Source of the DNA: Pedobacter sp. FW305-3-2-15-E-R2A2
Lineage (GTDB): Bacteria > Bacteroidota > Bacteroidia > Sphingobacteriales > Sphingobacteriaceae
Length of the DNA: 64,000 nt
NCBI RefSeq assembly: GCF_038446955.1
Contig: NZ_CP151803.1
Span: 6,262,001-6,326,000 of the forward strand
Direction: 5' to 3'
In this document: positions 26,144 through 34,222 of the stretch, piece after piece
Layout of the letters: each line of letters starts with the position of its first letter
How positions within the stretch are numbered: the first letter of the stretch is position 1
Program-made: the position numbers and the translations under genes
Notes under the pieces: generated by a model
Databases searched by the model: none
Told to the model about the DNA's origin: nothing
Seen by the model: only the letters and a program-made list of their open reading frames with translations

Positions 26144-26668
26144 TTAATCACGTAGCCAAAAATAGGGCGGTTCGATTCCCAGGGACCTCAGGTAGACCGT
26201 TGCCTGTGCACGGTGGTGAATTTCATTGTCGATCCAATATAAGACGAAAGAATAAATTGGTCCTTCATATTCACCATAGGCAAGATCAATTTCATGAAAA
26301 CGGCTTAAAGGAATCTTGGGCCATCCGATCTCTATGTCGACCGTTAACTCATCCCATAACTTCAGTATTTCTGATTTCGTTGTAGGTTTTGAGTCATTGG
26401 TATGATGAGACAGTGTACCCACTTTATCCCATTCTCCGGTCAGGACACCATTCATTCCTGATGATGCCAACCCGATCATTTCCAGCACCATTTCCGAGAA
26501 AGGGCGCATCCCGCCAATACTATAATTAAAGAACTCCTTTTCCGGAAAAGCTTCAATCGCTCTTCGTGTAAGCCGGCGGTGTCCCTGCCAGTGAACCAGC
26601 AGGTCTTCCGTGGCAATTACAAAAGGGGAGGCATAAATTTTTTGTACGTCTGCAATATGATTTTCCAT
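26144..26668 (-). CDS. DinB-family protein (putative metal-dependent enzyme)
   Basis: 174 residues, four-helix-bundle DinB/DinB_2 type. Helix 1-2 has LLVHWQGHRRLTRRAIEAFP, helix 3 the region around SGMNGVLTGEWDKVG, and the C-terminal helix YWIDNEIHHRAQATVYLRSL with the His-His pair that normally completes the metal site. Family members include bacillithiol/thiol transferases and many of unknown role. Isolated gene, convergent with the lipoprotein upstream. Substrate unknown. Confidence 0.87.
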   Translation of the reverse strand: MENHIADVQKIYASPFVIATEDLLVHWQGHRRLTRRAIEAFPEKEFFNYSIGGMRPFSEMVLEMIGLASSGMNGVLTGEWDKVGTLSHHTNDSKPTTKSEILKLWDELTVDIEIGWPKIPLSRFHEIDLAYGEYEGPIYSFVLYWIDNEIHHRAQATVYLRSLGIEPPYFWLRD

Positions 26669-26762
26669 GTTTTAAGGTTTTATAGGGTCTTTGTATGTAT
26701 TTACAACACAAAGAAAACATGGACCACTGACAACCCTATGGCAGCCTGTTTTAATAACGAAA

Positions 26763-29129
26763 TTATTCATCAGGTAAACGATCTTTGTCTTCTTTTTTTC
26801 TATTGAACCTGTAAACAACTGTTGCCGAAACCAACCTGCCAACCCTCCTGGATTCAGATTCCAGATGATAGGTCTCTGTATTGGTCATCCGTTTATCGAC
26901 CATCGAATCGAAGACATTGATCACGCCAAGGGTAAAAGACATCTTATCCTTTAAAAAGTCTTTGCTCACTGCAATATCTACCCTGTATTGTGCTTTATTG
27001 ATCGTTTGTATGTCTTGTTTTTTACCGATATAGTTGAAGCTTGATTCTATAGAGAGATTTTTGGAAAATTTCATCTTCGAACCAATTCTTGTAAACCAGG
27101 TCTGATCTTCAGCGCTATAATTTCTCCCTTCATACGCCCCCTGCTGCTTATACTTATAATAGTTAAAATCCCCTGATAAACGCCACCATCCAAATGGATT
27201 GTAACTACTGGAAAGCTCCAGGCCATAACGGTTTTCAAAATCAAGATTAACCGGAGTACTCACAAAATAGCCATCGGCTGTTTGCTCGATGACATACTGG
27301 AAATAATTGGTTGTATGTTTATAGTAAATGGAAGGATTAATGTTCAGTTTCCCCAACCTCTTAATCAAAGAGAATTCAAATGAATTGGTATAGGTAGGGT
27401 CCAGGTCTGGATTTCCGACAGTCAGATTTCGGGTATCAGATAATCCGGAGAAAGGATTAAGCTGCCAGAATTGAGGCCTGTTGATCCTTCGGCTATAGCT
27501 CAGCTGAAACTCCGCACTTTCGGGAAGCTGATAAGTCAGATGAACCGTTGGAAACAGGTTCAGGTAATTCTTGTCGTTATTGAATGTTCCTGCCTGATCT
27601 GAGATTCCGATCTCAGACAATTCTGCCCTTAGCCCAAGGAGATAACTAAACTTATTGATCTTATTTCCGTATTGCAGGTAAGCGCTATACAGGTTTTCAT
27701 CATACTTTAGTTTATTGTTATATTTTTCCAGTAAAACCTCATCTGCTGTTGCCCGGTAGTCGCTCCTGATGGCACGAAGGTCTGTTCTGATTCCGGCTTC
27801 AAAGCGGGAATCCTTAGAAAAGGCCGTAACAAAATCACTTTGGATATAGATGTCATCACTACTTTCGATATTCCGGGAAGTAAGTCTGGAGATCGCTTTG
27901 GACATTGGGAAACGCTTTTGCTGACTGATATTCTGGTTTTCGTCGTCATTCCAGAAATCATACTGCAGGTTAGTGGTCCATTTCTGATCTTTATTATCAA
28001 AGGTTTTTACATAATTCAATTCCAACTGGTTATATCGTTGCGGTTCCCTGTAGTTTTCGAAACGCGTAATTGCGCTATCCAGGGTATTGCCTCCGTTATA
28101 ATAGGAATATCCGAAATTGGTCGTATCTCTGTTGAACAAGGTACTGTGATAGAAACTACCCGTCATCGTGTTTTTTGCATTGATATAATAATCCCCGCCA
28201 ACATAAATATTGTAAGTATCGTCATTCCTTTTCTGCTTATTCTGCTGACGCAAGATGTTTGTCAATCCATCTTTTGCAGTCGTTTGAAAGCGTTTCTCCT
28301 CTGCATAAAAATCTCTGGACCGGCCACCCACGTTGGAAAAAAGGTTAAATTGCTCTGTTTTATAGCTCAGGTTTAGGTTGCCATGGTAATTGATCGGATC
28401 TCCAAGTCCGGCCTGAACAGATCCGTTTAATCCGCCCTGCGTATTTTTCTTCAGTACAATATTGATGATCCCTCCTCCGCCTTGCGCCTCGTATTTTGCT
28501 GAAGGATTAGTAATCACTTCTACTTTTTCTATATTGCTTGCAGGAATCTGCTCCAGACCGTTATTGGCGGTAAGCATCGAAGGTTTTCCATTAATTAATA
28601 CACGGACACTGCCATTGCCTCTTAAACTAACGCCACCATTGGCATCGACACTTACAGAAGGTACATTATTCAAAATATCATTTGCAGAACCTCCTTTCGA
28701 GATCAGGTCTTTTCCTACATTAAAAACCTTTTTGTCGAGGTTCAGCTCCACCGTCGATTTCTCTCCAACCACATTTACCGATTTTAACAATTTAACATCC
28801 TCCTGTAGCAGGATGCTACCCAGGTTTGTGGCTTCCTTGATTTGCTTATTTTCCAGTAGAACCGGTTTATAAGAAATGAATTCTATTTTCAGGTGATACT
28901 GTCCCGGAGTGATAAGCAGGGAAAATTCTCCTTTTTTATCCGTTACTACGCTCTTCAGAATTTTATTTCCTGTAAGCGACAACAGGGTTATTCCTGCATA
29001 TTCTAATGGTTGTTGTGTGGTGTTATCCAGCACTTTTCCTCTGACATTTACCTCTGCAGCTTGCTGTCCGGAACTTTGCAAGCTGCAAAACATCAGGAAG
29101 GCCAGGATTAACTTTTCGATATTATTCAT
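26763..29129 (-). CDS. TonB-dependent receptor / outer-membrane beta-barrel protein
   Basis: 788 residues from ATG at 29129; the upstream in-frame ATG at 29201 adds a poor N-terminus. Signal peptide to about SSGQQ, a carboxypeptidase-regulatory-like domain (about 27-110, GKVLDNTTQQPLEYAGITLL), a plug domain (about 120-225, GGSANDILNNVPSVSVDANG and VRVLINGKPSMLT) and an OMP_b-brl_3-type barrel ending VVYRFNRKKEDKDRLPDE, which carries an unusual charged tail after the last strand. This family is separate from SusC (no DEVVV signature, no SusD partner). Divergent from a LytS/LytTR two-component pair that may regulate it, a common Bacteroidota pairing. Confidence 0.9.
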   Translation of the reverse strand: MNNIEKLILAFLMFCSLQSSGQQAAEVNVRGKVLDNTTQQPLEYAGITLLSLTGNKILKSVVTDKKGEFSLLITPGQYHLKIEFISYKPVLLENKQIKEATNLGSILLQEDVKLLKSVNVVGEKSTVELNLDKKVFNVGKDLISKGGSANDILNNVPSVSVDANGGVSLRGNGSVRVLINGKPSMLTANNGLEQIPASNIEKVEVITNPSAKYEAQGGGGIINIVLKKNTQGGLNGSVQAGLGDPINYHGNLNLSYKTEQFNLFSNVGGRSRDFYAEEKRFQTTAKDGLTNILRQQNKQKRNDDTYNIYVGGDYYINAKNTMTGSFYHSTLFNRDTTNFGYSYYNGGNTLDSAITRFENYREPQRYNQLELNYVKTFDNKDQKWTTNLQYDFWNDDENQNISQQKRFPMSKAISRLTSRNIESSDDIYIQSDFVTAFSKDSRFEAGIRTDLRAIRSDYRATADEVLLEKYNNKLKYDENLYSAYLQYGNKINKFSYLLGLRAELSEIGISDQAGTFNNDKNYLNLFPTVHLTYQLPESAEFQLSYSRRINRPQFWQLNPFSGLSDTRNLTVGNPDLDPTYTNSFEFSLIKRLGKLNINPSIYYKHTTNYFQYVIEQTADGYFVSTPVNLDFENRYGLELSSSYNPFGWWRLSGDFNYYKYKQQGAYEGRNYSAEDQTWFTRIGSKMKFSKNLSIESSFNYIGKKQDIQTINKAQYRVDIAVSKDFLKDKMSFTLGVINVFDSMVDKRMTNTETYHLESESRRVGRLVSATVVYRFNRKKEDKDRLPDE

Positions 29130-29335
29130 CGTTTGATTGGATTTTTTCCGAAAATGATCAAATACAAGACACCAAAAAAAGTGTAATGCTACACAATGCA
29201 CATAAGGGGATCAACAAGTTAAATACAAAGACAAAGCGACTCTATGGGCCAATTCCACATTTCCATCTGCGTTTCAGACACATTCGTCGACAAAAGGGCT
29301 TGATTTCTCCCACGAATTATATATTTGAGATGAAT
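29130..29335. other. Divergent regulatory region, TonB receptor / histidine kinase
   Basis: 206 bases. Contains the palindrome GTGTA-ATGC-TACAC (29181-29194), a candidate operator, and the kinase promoter at 29300-29327. Nothing else was recognised. Confidence 0.4.
29300..29327 (+). promoter_or_regulatory. Promoter TTG-N17-TATATTTG of the histidine kinase gene
   Basis: TTG at 29300-29302 and TATATTTG at 29320-29327 match both elements of the Bacteroidota housekeeping promoter. Transcription would start about 29331-29334, so with start codons at 29330 or 29336 the mRNA would be leaderless or nearly so. Confidence 0.6.
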
Positions 29336-30421
29336 ATGTCACTATTTGAGAAAATTGTAAACTACAGCACGGTATATAGAATACCTAGCCATATCCTTTT
29401 TTGGGTGATGGTTTTTTTGTTGTCGGTTACGAAGCCGGAAGGGCATACATCTGTATCTGAGGAATTAAGAACGGAATTGATTACAGAAGGATTTGCGCTT
29501 TTGCTATCCATGATTCCTACTTATTTCGTAGCATACCTCGTCATTCCAAAACTATTAAATGTAAAGAATTATTATTTTGTCATCTTCTATTTCCTGATCG
29601 GCAGCTACCTGATCTGTGTATTTTCAAGAACGGTAATTATTTATGTCGTAGAGCCCCTGGTAAGAATCCCACCTTTTGGCCAGGAATCCTTTCTGGAAAT
29701 ATTAACAGATATTCCCAAGCTCGCGGGTTCTTATTTTCTTCATGATTTCTCCACAGCATGGGTTTTTACCTTTCTAAAATTACTCAAGGATCAATATCTC
29801 GTTCAAAAGCGTGCACTTCAGCTGGAAAAAGAGAAAGCAGAAGCAGAGCTAAAAATTTTAAAGACCCAGCTGAATCCTCATTTTCTTTTCAATACCCTAA
29901 ATAACATCTACTCGTTATCCCTCATGAATTCATCTGTAACCTCAAGATCTATTGCCGGTTTATCTGAAATTCTGGATCATGTACTTTATCGTTGTGATGG
30001 GACCTATGTACCTTTATCGGCTGAGATAACCCTTTTACAGAATTACATTGAACTGGAAAAGCTAAGGTATGATGACCGTTTGCAGGTGAATTTTCAGCAA
30101 ACGGTAGATGAAAACGCAGAAATAGCTCCACTGATTTTACTATCCTTAGTAGAGAATGCTTTTAAATACGGTGCGGGAGAGGATATTGGAAACCCAGTGA
30201 TCAACATTCACCTAAGGCTTCAGAACAACCATTTTGAATTTATGGTCTCAAATTCTTTTATGCCGAGGGAGCACAAAAACAAAAATGAACAAATCGGATT
30301 AAACAACATCAGGAAACAGCTGGATCTAATTTATCCCGAAAATTATGAGCTGAATTTGTCTCAGCATGAAGAGACTTTTGTAGCTTTATTAACGATTAAC
30401 CTACACCATCCCGCAGTGTAA
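29336..30421 (+). CDS. LytS/YesM-type sensor histidine kinase
   Basis: About 361 residues from ATG at 29336; ATG at 29330 is equally possible, and the far upstream 29186 is not believed. Four membrane helices in the first 170 residues (e.g. ILFWVMVFLLSVTK, LLLSMIPTYFVAYLVIP, YYFVIFYFLIGSYLICVF), a short coiled coil (LQLEKEKAEAELKILKTQLN), then the HisKA_5/His_kinase H-box NPHFLFNTLNNIYSLSL and the ATPase N-box LILLSLVENAFKYGAG and G-region GLNNIRKQLDLIYPENY. The phosphoacceptor is the His of NPHFLFN. Cotranscribed with the LytTR regulator 12 bases downstream. Signal unknown; the divergent TonB receptor is the nearest candidate target. Confidence 0.93.
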   Translation: MSLFEKIVNYSTVYRIPSHILFWVMVFLLSVTKPEGHTSVSEELRTELITEGFALLLSMIPTYFVAYLVIPKLLNVKNYYFVIFYFLIGSYLICVFSRTVIIYVVEPLVRIPPFGQESFLEILTDIPKLAGSYFLHDFSTAWVFTFLKLLKDQYLVQKRALQLEKEKAEAELKILKTQLNPHFLFNTLNNIYSLSLMNSSVTSRSIAGLSEILDHVLYRCDGTYVPLSAEITLLQNYIELEKLRYDDRLQVNFQQTVDENAEIAPLILLSLVENAFKYGAGEDIGNPVINIHLRLQNNHFEFMVSNSFMPREHKNKNEQIGLNNIRKQLDLIYPENYELNLSQHEETFVALLTINLHHPAV

Positions 30422-30433
30422 AATATTAATTCC

Positions 30434-31141
30434 ATGAAAGTAAAATGTCTCCTGGTAGACGATGAACCGCTGGCCATTCAACTGATCCAAAAACACATTG
30501 ATCAACTCGATTCTTTTGAGGTGGTAGGTACCTGTGGGAATGCCGTTAAGGCCCTGGAAGTACTAAGAGAGAGACAGGTGGACTTGTTGTTTCTGGATAT
30601 TAAAATGCCCCAGATTTCGGGAATAGATTTCTTAAAGACGTTAAAAAATCCTCCGGCAGTGATCATTACCACGGCCTACCGGGAGTTTGCCATTGAGGGT
30701 TACGACCTGGACCTCATTGATTACCTCTTAAAGCCCATTACCTTTGACCGCTTCTTTAAAGCAATTGAACGATATTTAAGGTTAAATAACCAAAGCAGTC
30801 CTACCCTCCTTCCCCCCGGTGATCAACAATTTATGTACCTTAAATCGGGAGGTAAGTTTCATAAATTAAATATTGACGAGGTCTTATATATAGAAAGTCT
30901 GAAAGACTATATAGTTGCCCATTGTATTGGCAACAAGATCACAGCAAAATACAAAATCAGTGATCTGGAAGCGGAATTACAAGGCAAAGGTTTTCTGCGC
31001 ATCCACCGGTCTTACCTCATCAATATGAAAAGGATAACTGCTTTTACCGCCTATGATATCGAGATTGGAAACACTGAAATTCCCATCGGGGCCAGTTATA
31101 AAGAATATGTGTTTAAAGCTTTACAGCGTCCGGCACTCTAA
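30434..31141 (+). CDS. LytTR-family response regulator
   Basis: 235 residues. Receiver domain (about 1-118): acidic pocket DDEP at 9-12, phosphoacceptor Asp in LLFLDIKMPQISG (about residue 55), Thr in VIITTAYREFAIEGYDL and Lys in YLLKPI. The linker is followed by the LytTR DNA-binding domain (about 133-232: FMYLKSGGKFHKLNIDEVLY, FLRIHRSYLINMKRITAF). Partner of the kinase immediately upstream. LytTR proteins bind direct repeats; none was clearly found, though a palindrome lies in the 29.2 kb divergent region. Followed by a strong terminator. Confidence 0.95.
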   Translation: MKVKCLLVDDEPLAIQLIQKHIDQLDSFEVVGTCGNAVKALEVLRERQVDLLFLDIKMPQISGIDFLKTLKNPPAVIITTAYREFAIEGYDLDLIDYLLKPITFDRFFKAIERYLRLNNQSSPTLLPPGDQQFMYLKSGGKFHKLNIDEVLYIESLKDYIVAHCIGNKITAKYKISDLEAELQGKGFLRIHRSYLINMKRITAFTAYDIEIGNTEIPIGASYKEYVFKALQRPAL

Positions 31142-31198
31142 CTTAATTGAAAAACTCATCCTAATTTGATTTTTAAGACTCCATTTCAGCAAAAAGAG

Positions 31199-31224
31199 AA
31201 AGCTCCAGCTTGCGCTGGAGCTTT
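31199..31224. terminator. Bidirectional terminator after the response regulator
   Basis: AAAGCTCCAGC (31199-31209), loop TTGC, GCTGGAGCTTT (31214-31224): 11-bp perfect stem between two convergent genes. The U-tract is short on both sides. Confidence 0.75.
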
Positions 31225-31271
31225 CCGGCCCACATGGGTCAAAGGGTAACCTTAAAAAATTAAAAGCATTT

Positions 31272-32117
31272 TTAGTTTAATGGTGCTGCAGTTGTACTTA
31301 GTTTAACTATCGGCCATATTCCAGGGACAGGGTAACTCACGCCTTTATTGTCGCCACGCTTGGTATCTTGTCCGAAATAATACAACGGCCAACCTTTATA
31401 GGTCAATTGCTTTCTGCCAAACACCGTGATCTGTCCGACAAACTCTGCTTTAATCACTGAAGGAAGACTTTTCACATCTGACTCATAAAGCGGCCAAAGG
31501 TCATTATTACTGAAATCAGCCTTGGTATAGGTGTTTTTGTTGGCTTTATCCGGAGCGAAAGCATACAGCGTTCTTCCATTTCCATCGGTAAAGTATTGCG
31601 TGATTCCTGGTCCTTCAACAAGTGTTTCAGTGTACTGTTTAGTATTTTCACCAACAAGTTGGCTGTTTACCAACATGATGGAATAATCGGTTTTCCCAAC
31701 AAACCAGATTCCACCAACCCCATCGCCATTGATATCACCGGCTGCAACATCATTTTTGTAATAGTATAACGGCCAGCCTTTATACGTGTTTTGTTGTTTT
31801 CCATCGGCCCTGGTGATCACACCTACATCAGCAGCATTGATACCGGCATTATCGCTAAGCTCGGCAGAGTAATAGACTGGCCATATTGCCTCACAACCAC
31901 CGGTACATCCTGAGGTACCATTGGCATCCATAGCGAAAAAATAAAGTGTCTTTCCCGCATTGTCCGTAAGAACAGCACCAAATTTAGTGCTCGCAGTTAG
32001 CTGTAAACCTTTTTTCGTAGTGACAGGATCTTTAACATCATCCTTCTTGGAGCAGGCGAAAAAGCTGGTTAACAAACACAGGACAATCAGTAATCTTGTT
32101 TTCGAATCGTTTATCAT
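31272..32117 (-). CDS. COG4315-type lipoprotein with Y-x-F-x-x-D repeats
   Basis: 281 residues. Lipoprotein signal with lipobox SFFAC near residue 22. The mature part has four repeats of the secreted-repeat family (Lipoprotein_15/COG4315): GKTLYFFAMDANGTSGCTGG, YKGWPLYYYKNDVAAGD, GRTLYAFAPDKANKNTYTKA and YKGWPLYYFGQDTKRGDNKG. Two cysteines (SGCTGGCEAIWPVYY) sit in the first repeat. Also a GDINGDGVGGIWFV calcium-loop-like stretch. Role unknown; related proteins are found near electron-transfer and stress genes. Single gene, convergent with the LytTR regulator. Confidence 0.85.
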   Translation of the reverse strand: MINDSKTRLLIVLCLLTSFFACSKKDDVKDPVTTKKGLQLTASTKFGAVLTDNAGKTLYFFAMDANGTSGCTGGCEAIWPVYYSAELSDNAGINAADVGVITRADGKQQNTYKGWPLYYYKNDVAAGDINGDGVGGIWFVGKTDYSIMLVNSQLVGENTKQYTETLVEGPGITQYFTDGNGRTLYAFAPDKANKNTYTKADFSNNDLWPLYESDVKSLPSVIKAEFVGQITVFGRKQLTYKGWPLYYFGQDTKRGDNKGVSYPVPGIWPIVKLSTTAAPLN

Positions 32118-32324
32118 AGATCAGATTTTAGGGGGTTAATTAATAGTTCTATACTCCTATTACGAATGTTTTCCCCTGAGCGTTGCCTAATCAAAAAATA
32201 AACTTGTCAAACTTATCCGTATATATTCGATTTTTACCAGTTAAGAAACAATCATAATTATGTCACTTACAAAAAACAGTGAACATGCTTATGATCGTTT
32301 CATCTATAAAAATTTTCTTTTTGT
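32118..32324. other. Intergenic region without recognised elements
   Basis: 207 AT-rich bases between susD and the COG4315 gene, which runs away from it on the same strand. Only a weak TCACT/AGTGA hairpin was seen; no clear terminator for susD and no clear promoter. Confidence 0.4.
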
Positions 32325-34205
32325 TTATTCGATTCTATCAAGTGGTGGAACATTGGATTCAAATCCGCTGTATCCTTTATTCTGGTTCACACGACCATTG
32401 GCATTAAATCGTTGTACACTTGCAGGAACCGGCCACAAAACATGATACGGTGCAATTCTATATTTCACGCCCTGCAAGGTTGGAACTTCATTTTTGTAAA
32501 AATCATTTTTCTCCATGATGCGGTCATAGAAGAAATTGTTCTCAGAGAAGCTCGCCACAGCATATGATTTACCATTATATGCCGTCTTACCTGTTGAAGC
32601 AAAGATGTAGGCAATCCGCGTTAATTCTGTCTTTCTGGGTTCTTCCCAATACAGCTCTCTGGCACGTTCGTCCAGAATGGTTCCGATGGTGATTTTACTG
32701 ATATCTGTCAACGGTGCTGCATTGGCACGCGCTCTCACCTTATTGATATCGTCCATTGCAAGACTCAGCTCTCCTTTCCAATAGTAGGCTTCCGCTCTTA
32801 GCAGGTAAGTTTCCGCAACTCTAAAAACATACCAGTCTGTATTTGTACCACGCGGTGGGCTCCAATACGGATCATTGGCCAATGCATTGGTCGAGTTAAT
32901 GAATACTTTATAATGTGGCCATCCAAACCAATGGCGGATGGTATCCAATGCTCCATTTTCAAAACGTGCAGCAACATTACTGCTGTTGTATTCCAGTAAT
33001 GGCTTACCATATAAGTCACGGTCTGCCTGAATTTTTGAAGTTTTTAATGCCGGGTTGTTATACACCAAGTCCGTCATGTCCATCCACATTCCCTTGGCAT
33101 GTCTGTAATCGGTATGGTCTGTCCAGATATATTTTGTGCTATACGGTGTACCGCGATAACGGCCTATTCCACGCCCATACATTCTGGTTAGCGGGATTTC
33201 CGCGTTGGCGGCATCGGTTAAAGCCGTCGCACCGGAAGGGGTTTTTACGTTTGCAAAGTGCCAGGCAGGAACCGTGTTACGCATCAATTGAGAACCCAGG
33301 GCGGTAAAACCACCCGCTAAGCTTTCTCTGTCAACCACCAGGAACAACGTTTCCTTATTGTTTGGCAATGCTTTATTGTCCATCCGATGTAAGTCCCATA
33401 CTACATTTTTAGTCGCATCACTCGCCGTACTTCCAAAGCGGCTGGTCATTAAGCCATATTTACTGCCATTCAACACGTTCCCGGCCGCAGCAATGGCATC
33501 ATCAAATTTCCCAAGTGCAAGGTTAACTTTTGTGAGCAAATGACTCACGGCTCCTTTTGTCACCTCTCCTCTGTTCGCATTGTCGGGCACATTGGTTTGC
33601 GCAAATTCAAGATCTGCTTTCATTTTTTCCAGAATCACTTCCCGTTTCGTAGAGAAAAAATTATCACGTGGAGCATCCAGATCTTTTAACATCAAAGGCA
33701 CATCCCCAAACTGGTGTACCAGTCTGTAGTAATGATAAGCACGATAAAAATAAGCAGCGCCTAAAATGCTGTTTCTTTCTGCCGGCGAACTATACACAGG
33801 TCGGTCGATATTACTGATCACTGTATTTGCATACCTGACCCCTTTGAATTCTTCTTCCCAGTACCAACCGATTTTATTGAAATCGGCGCTGTTCAGATTG
33901 GCGTCCGGTGTGATGCGGGCAACCAGATCCTGTGCCGGGGTGCTTTTGTCTGTTGTACCTTCAACGGCCACATCAGAAAAGATGGATTCCGTCAGCATAG
34001 GCGCAGAGTCACCAAAGTATTCCTGGCGGACATTTGCACCCAGTGCATTTAGTGCCCCCCTTAATGCGGCAACATTACTTAAAGAGGTTTCCGGAGAATA
34101 TTGAGATAACTGATCAGAATCCAGAAAGCTTTTCTTACATCCTCCCGCTGCAAGCAGTAAGACAGAGGCGACGTATATGGCGAGTTTTGTATTTGTTGTT
34201 TTCAT
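32325..34205 (-). CDS. SusD/RagB-like lipoprotein (third pair)
   Basis: 626 residues, longer than most SusD proteins. Lipoprotein signal MKTTNTKLAIYVASVLLLAA with lipobox AGGC at 23. N-terminal SusD pattern SFLDSDQLSQYSPETSLSN and AAYFYRAYHYYRLVHQFGDV; C-terminal RagB segment AETYLLRAEAYYWKGELSLA, INKVRARANAAPLTD and ILDERARELYWEEPRKTELT. Starts 17 bases after susC. The ligand is unknown; no glycosidase gene flanks this pair inside the window, so the degradative enzymes, if any, lie elsewhere. Confidence 0.95.
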   Translation of the reverse strand: MKTTNTKLAIYVASVLLLAAGGCKKSFLDSDQLSQYSPETSLSNVAALRGALNALGANVRQEYFGDSAPMLTESIFSDVAVEGTTDKSTPAQDLVARITPDANLNSADFNKIGWYWEEEFKGVRYANTVISNIDRPVYSSPAERNSILGAAYFYRAYHYYRLVHQFGDVPLMLKDLDAPRDNFFSTKREVILEKMKADLEFAQTNVPDNANRGEVTKGAVSHLLTKVNLALGKFDDAIAAAGNVLNGSKYGLMTSRFGSTASDATKNVVWDLHRMDNKALPNNKETLFLVVDRESLAGGFTALGSQLMRNTVPAWHFANVKTPSGATALTDAANAEIPLTRMYGRGIGRYRGTPYSTKYIWTDHTDYRHAKGMWMDMTDLVYNNPALKTSKIQADRDLYGKPLLEYNSSNVAARFENGALDTIRHWFGWPHYKVFINSTNALANDPYWSPPRGTNTDWYVFRVAETYLLRAEAYYWKGELSLAMDDINKVRARANAAPLTDISKITIGTILDERARELYWEEPRKTELTRIAYIFASTGKTAYNGKSYAVASFSENNFFYDRIMEKNDFYKNEVPTLQGVKYRIAPYHVLWPVPASVQRFNANGRVNQNKGYSGFESNVPPLDRIE

Positions 34206-34222
34206 TAGTGTTCTTGTTTTTA

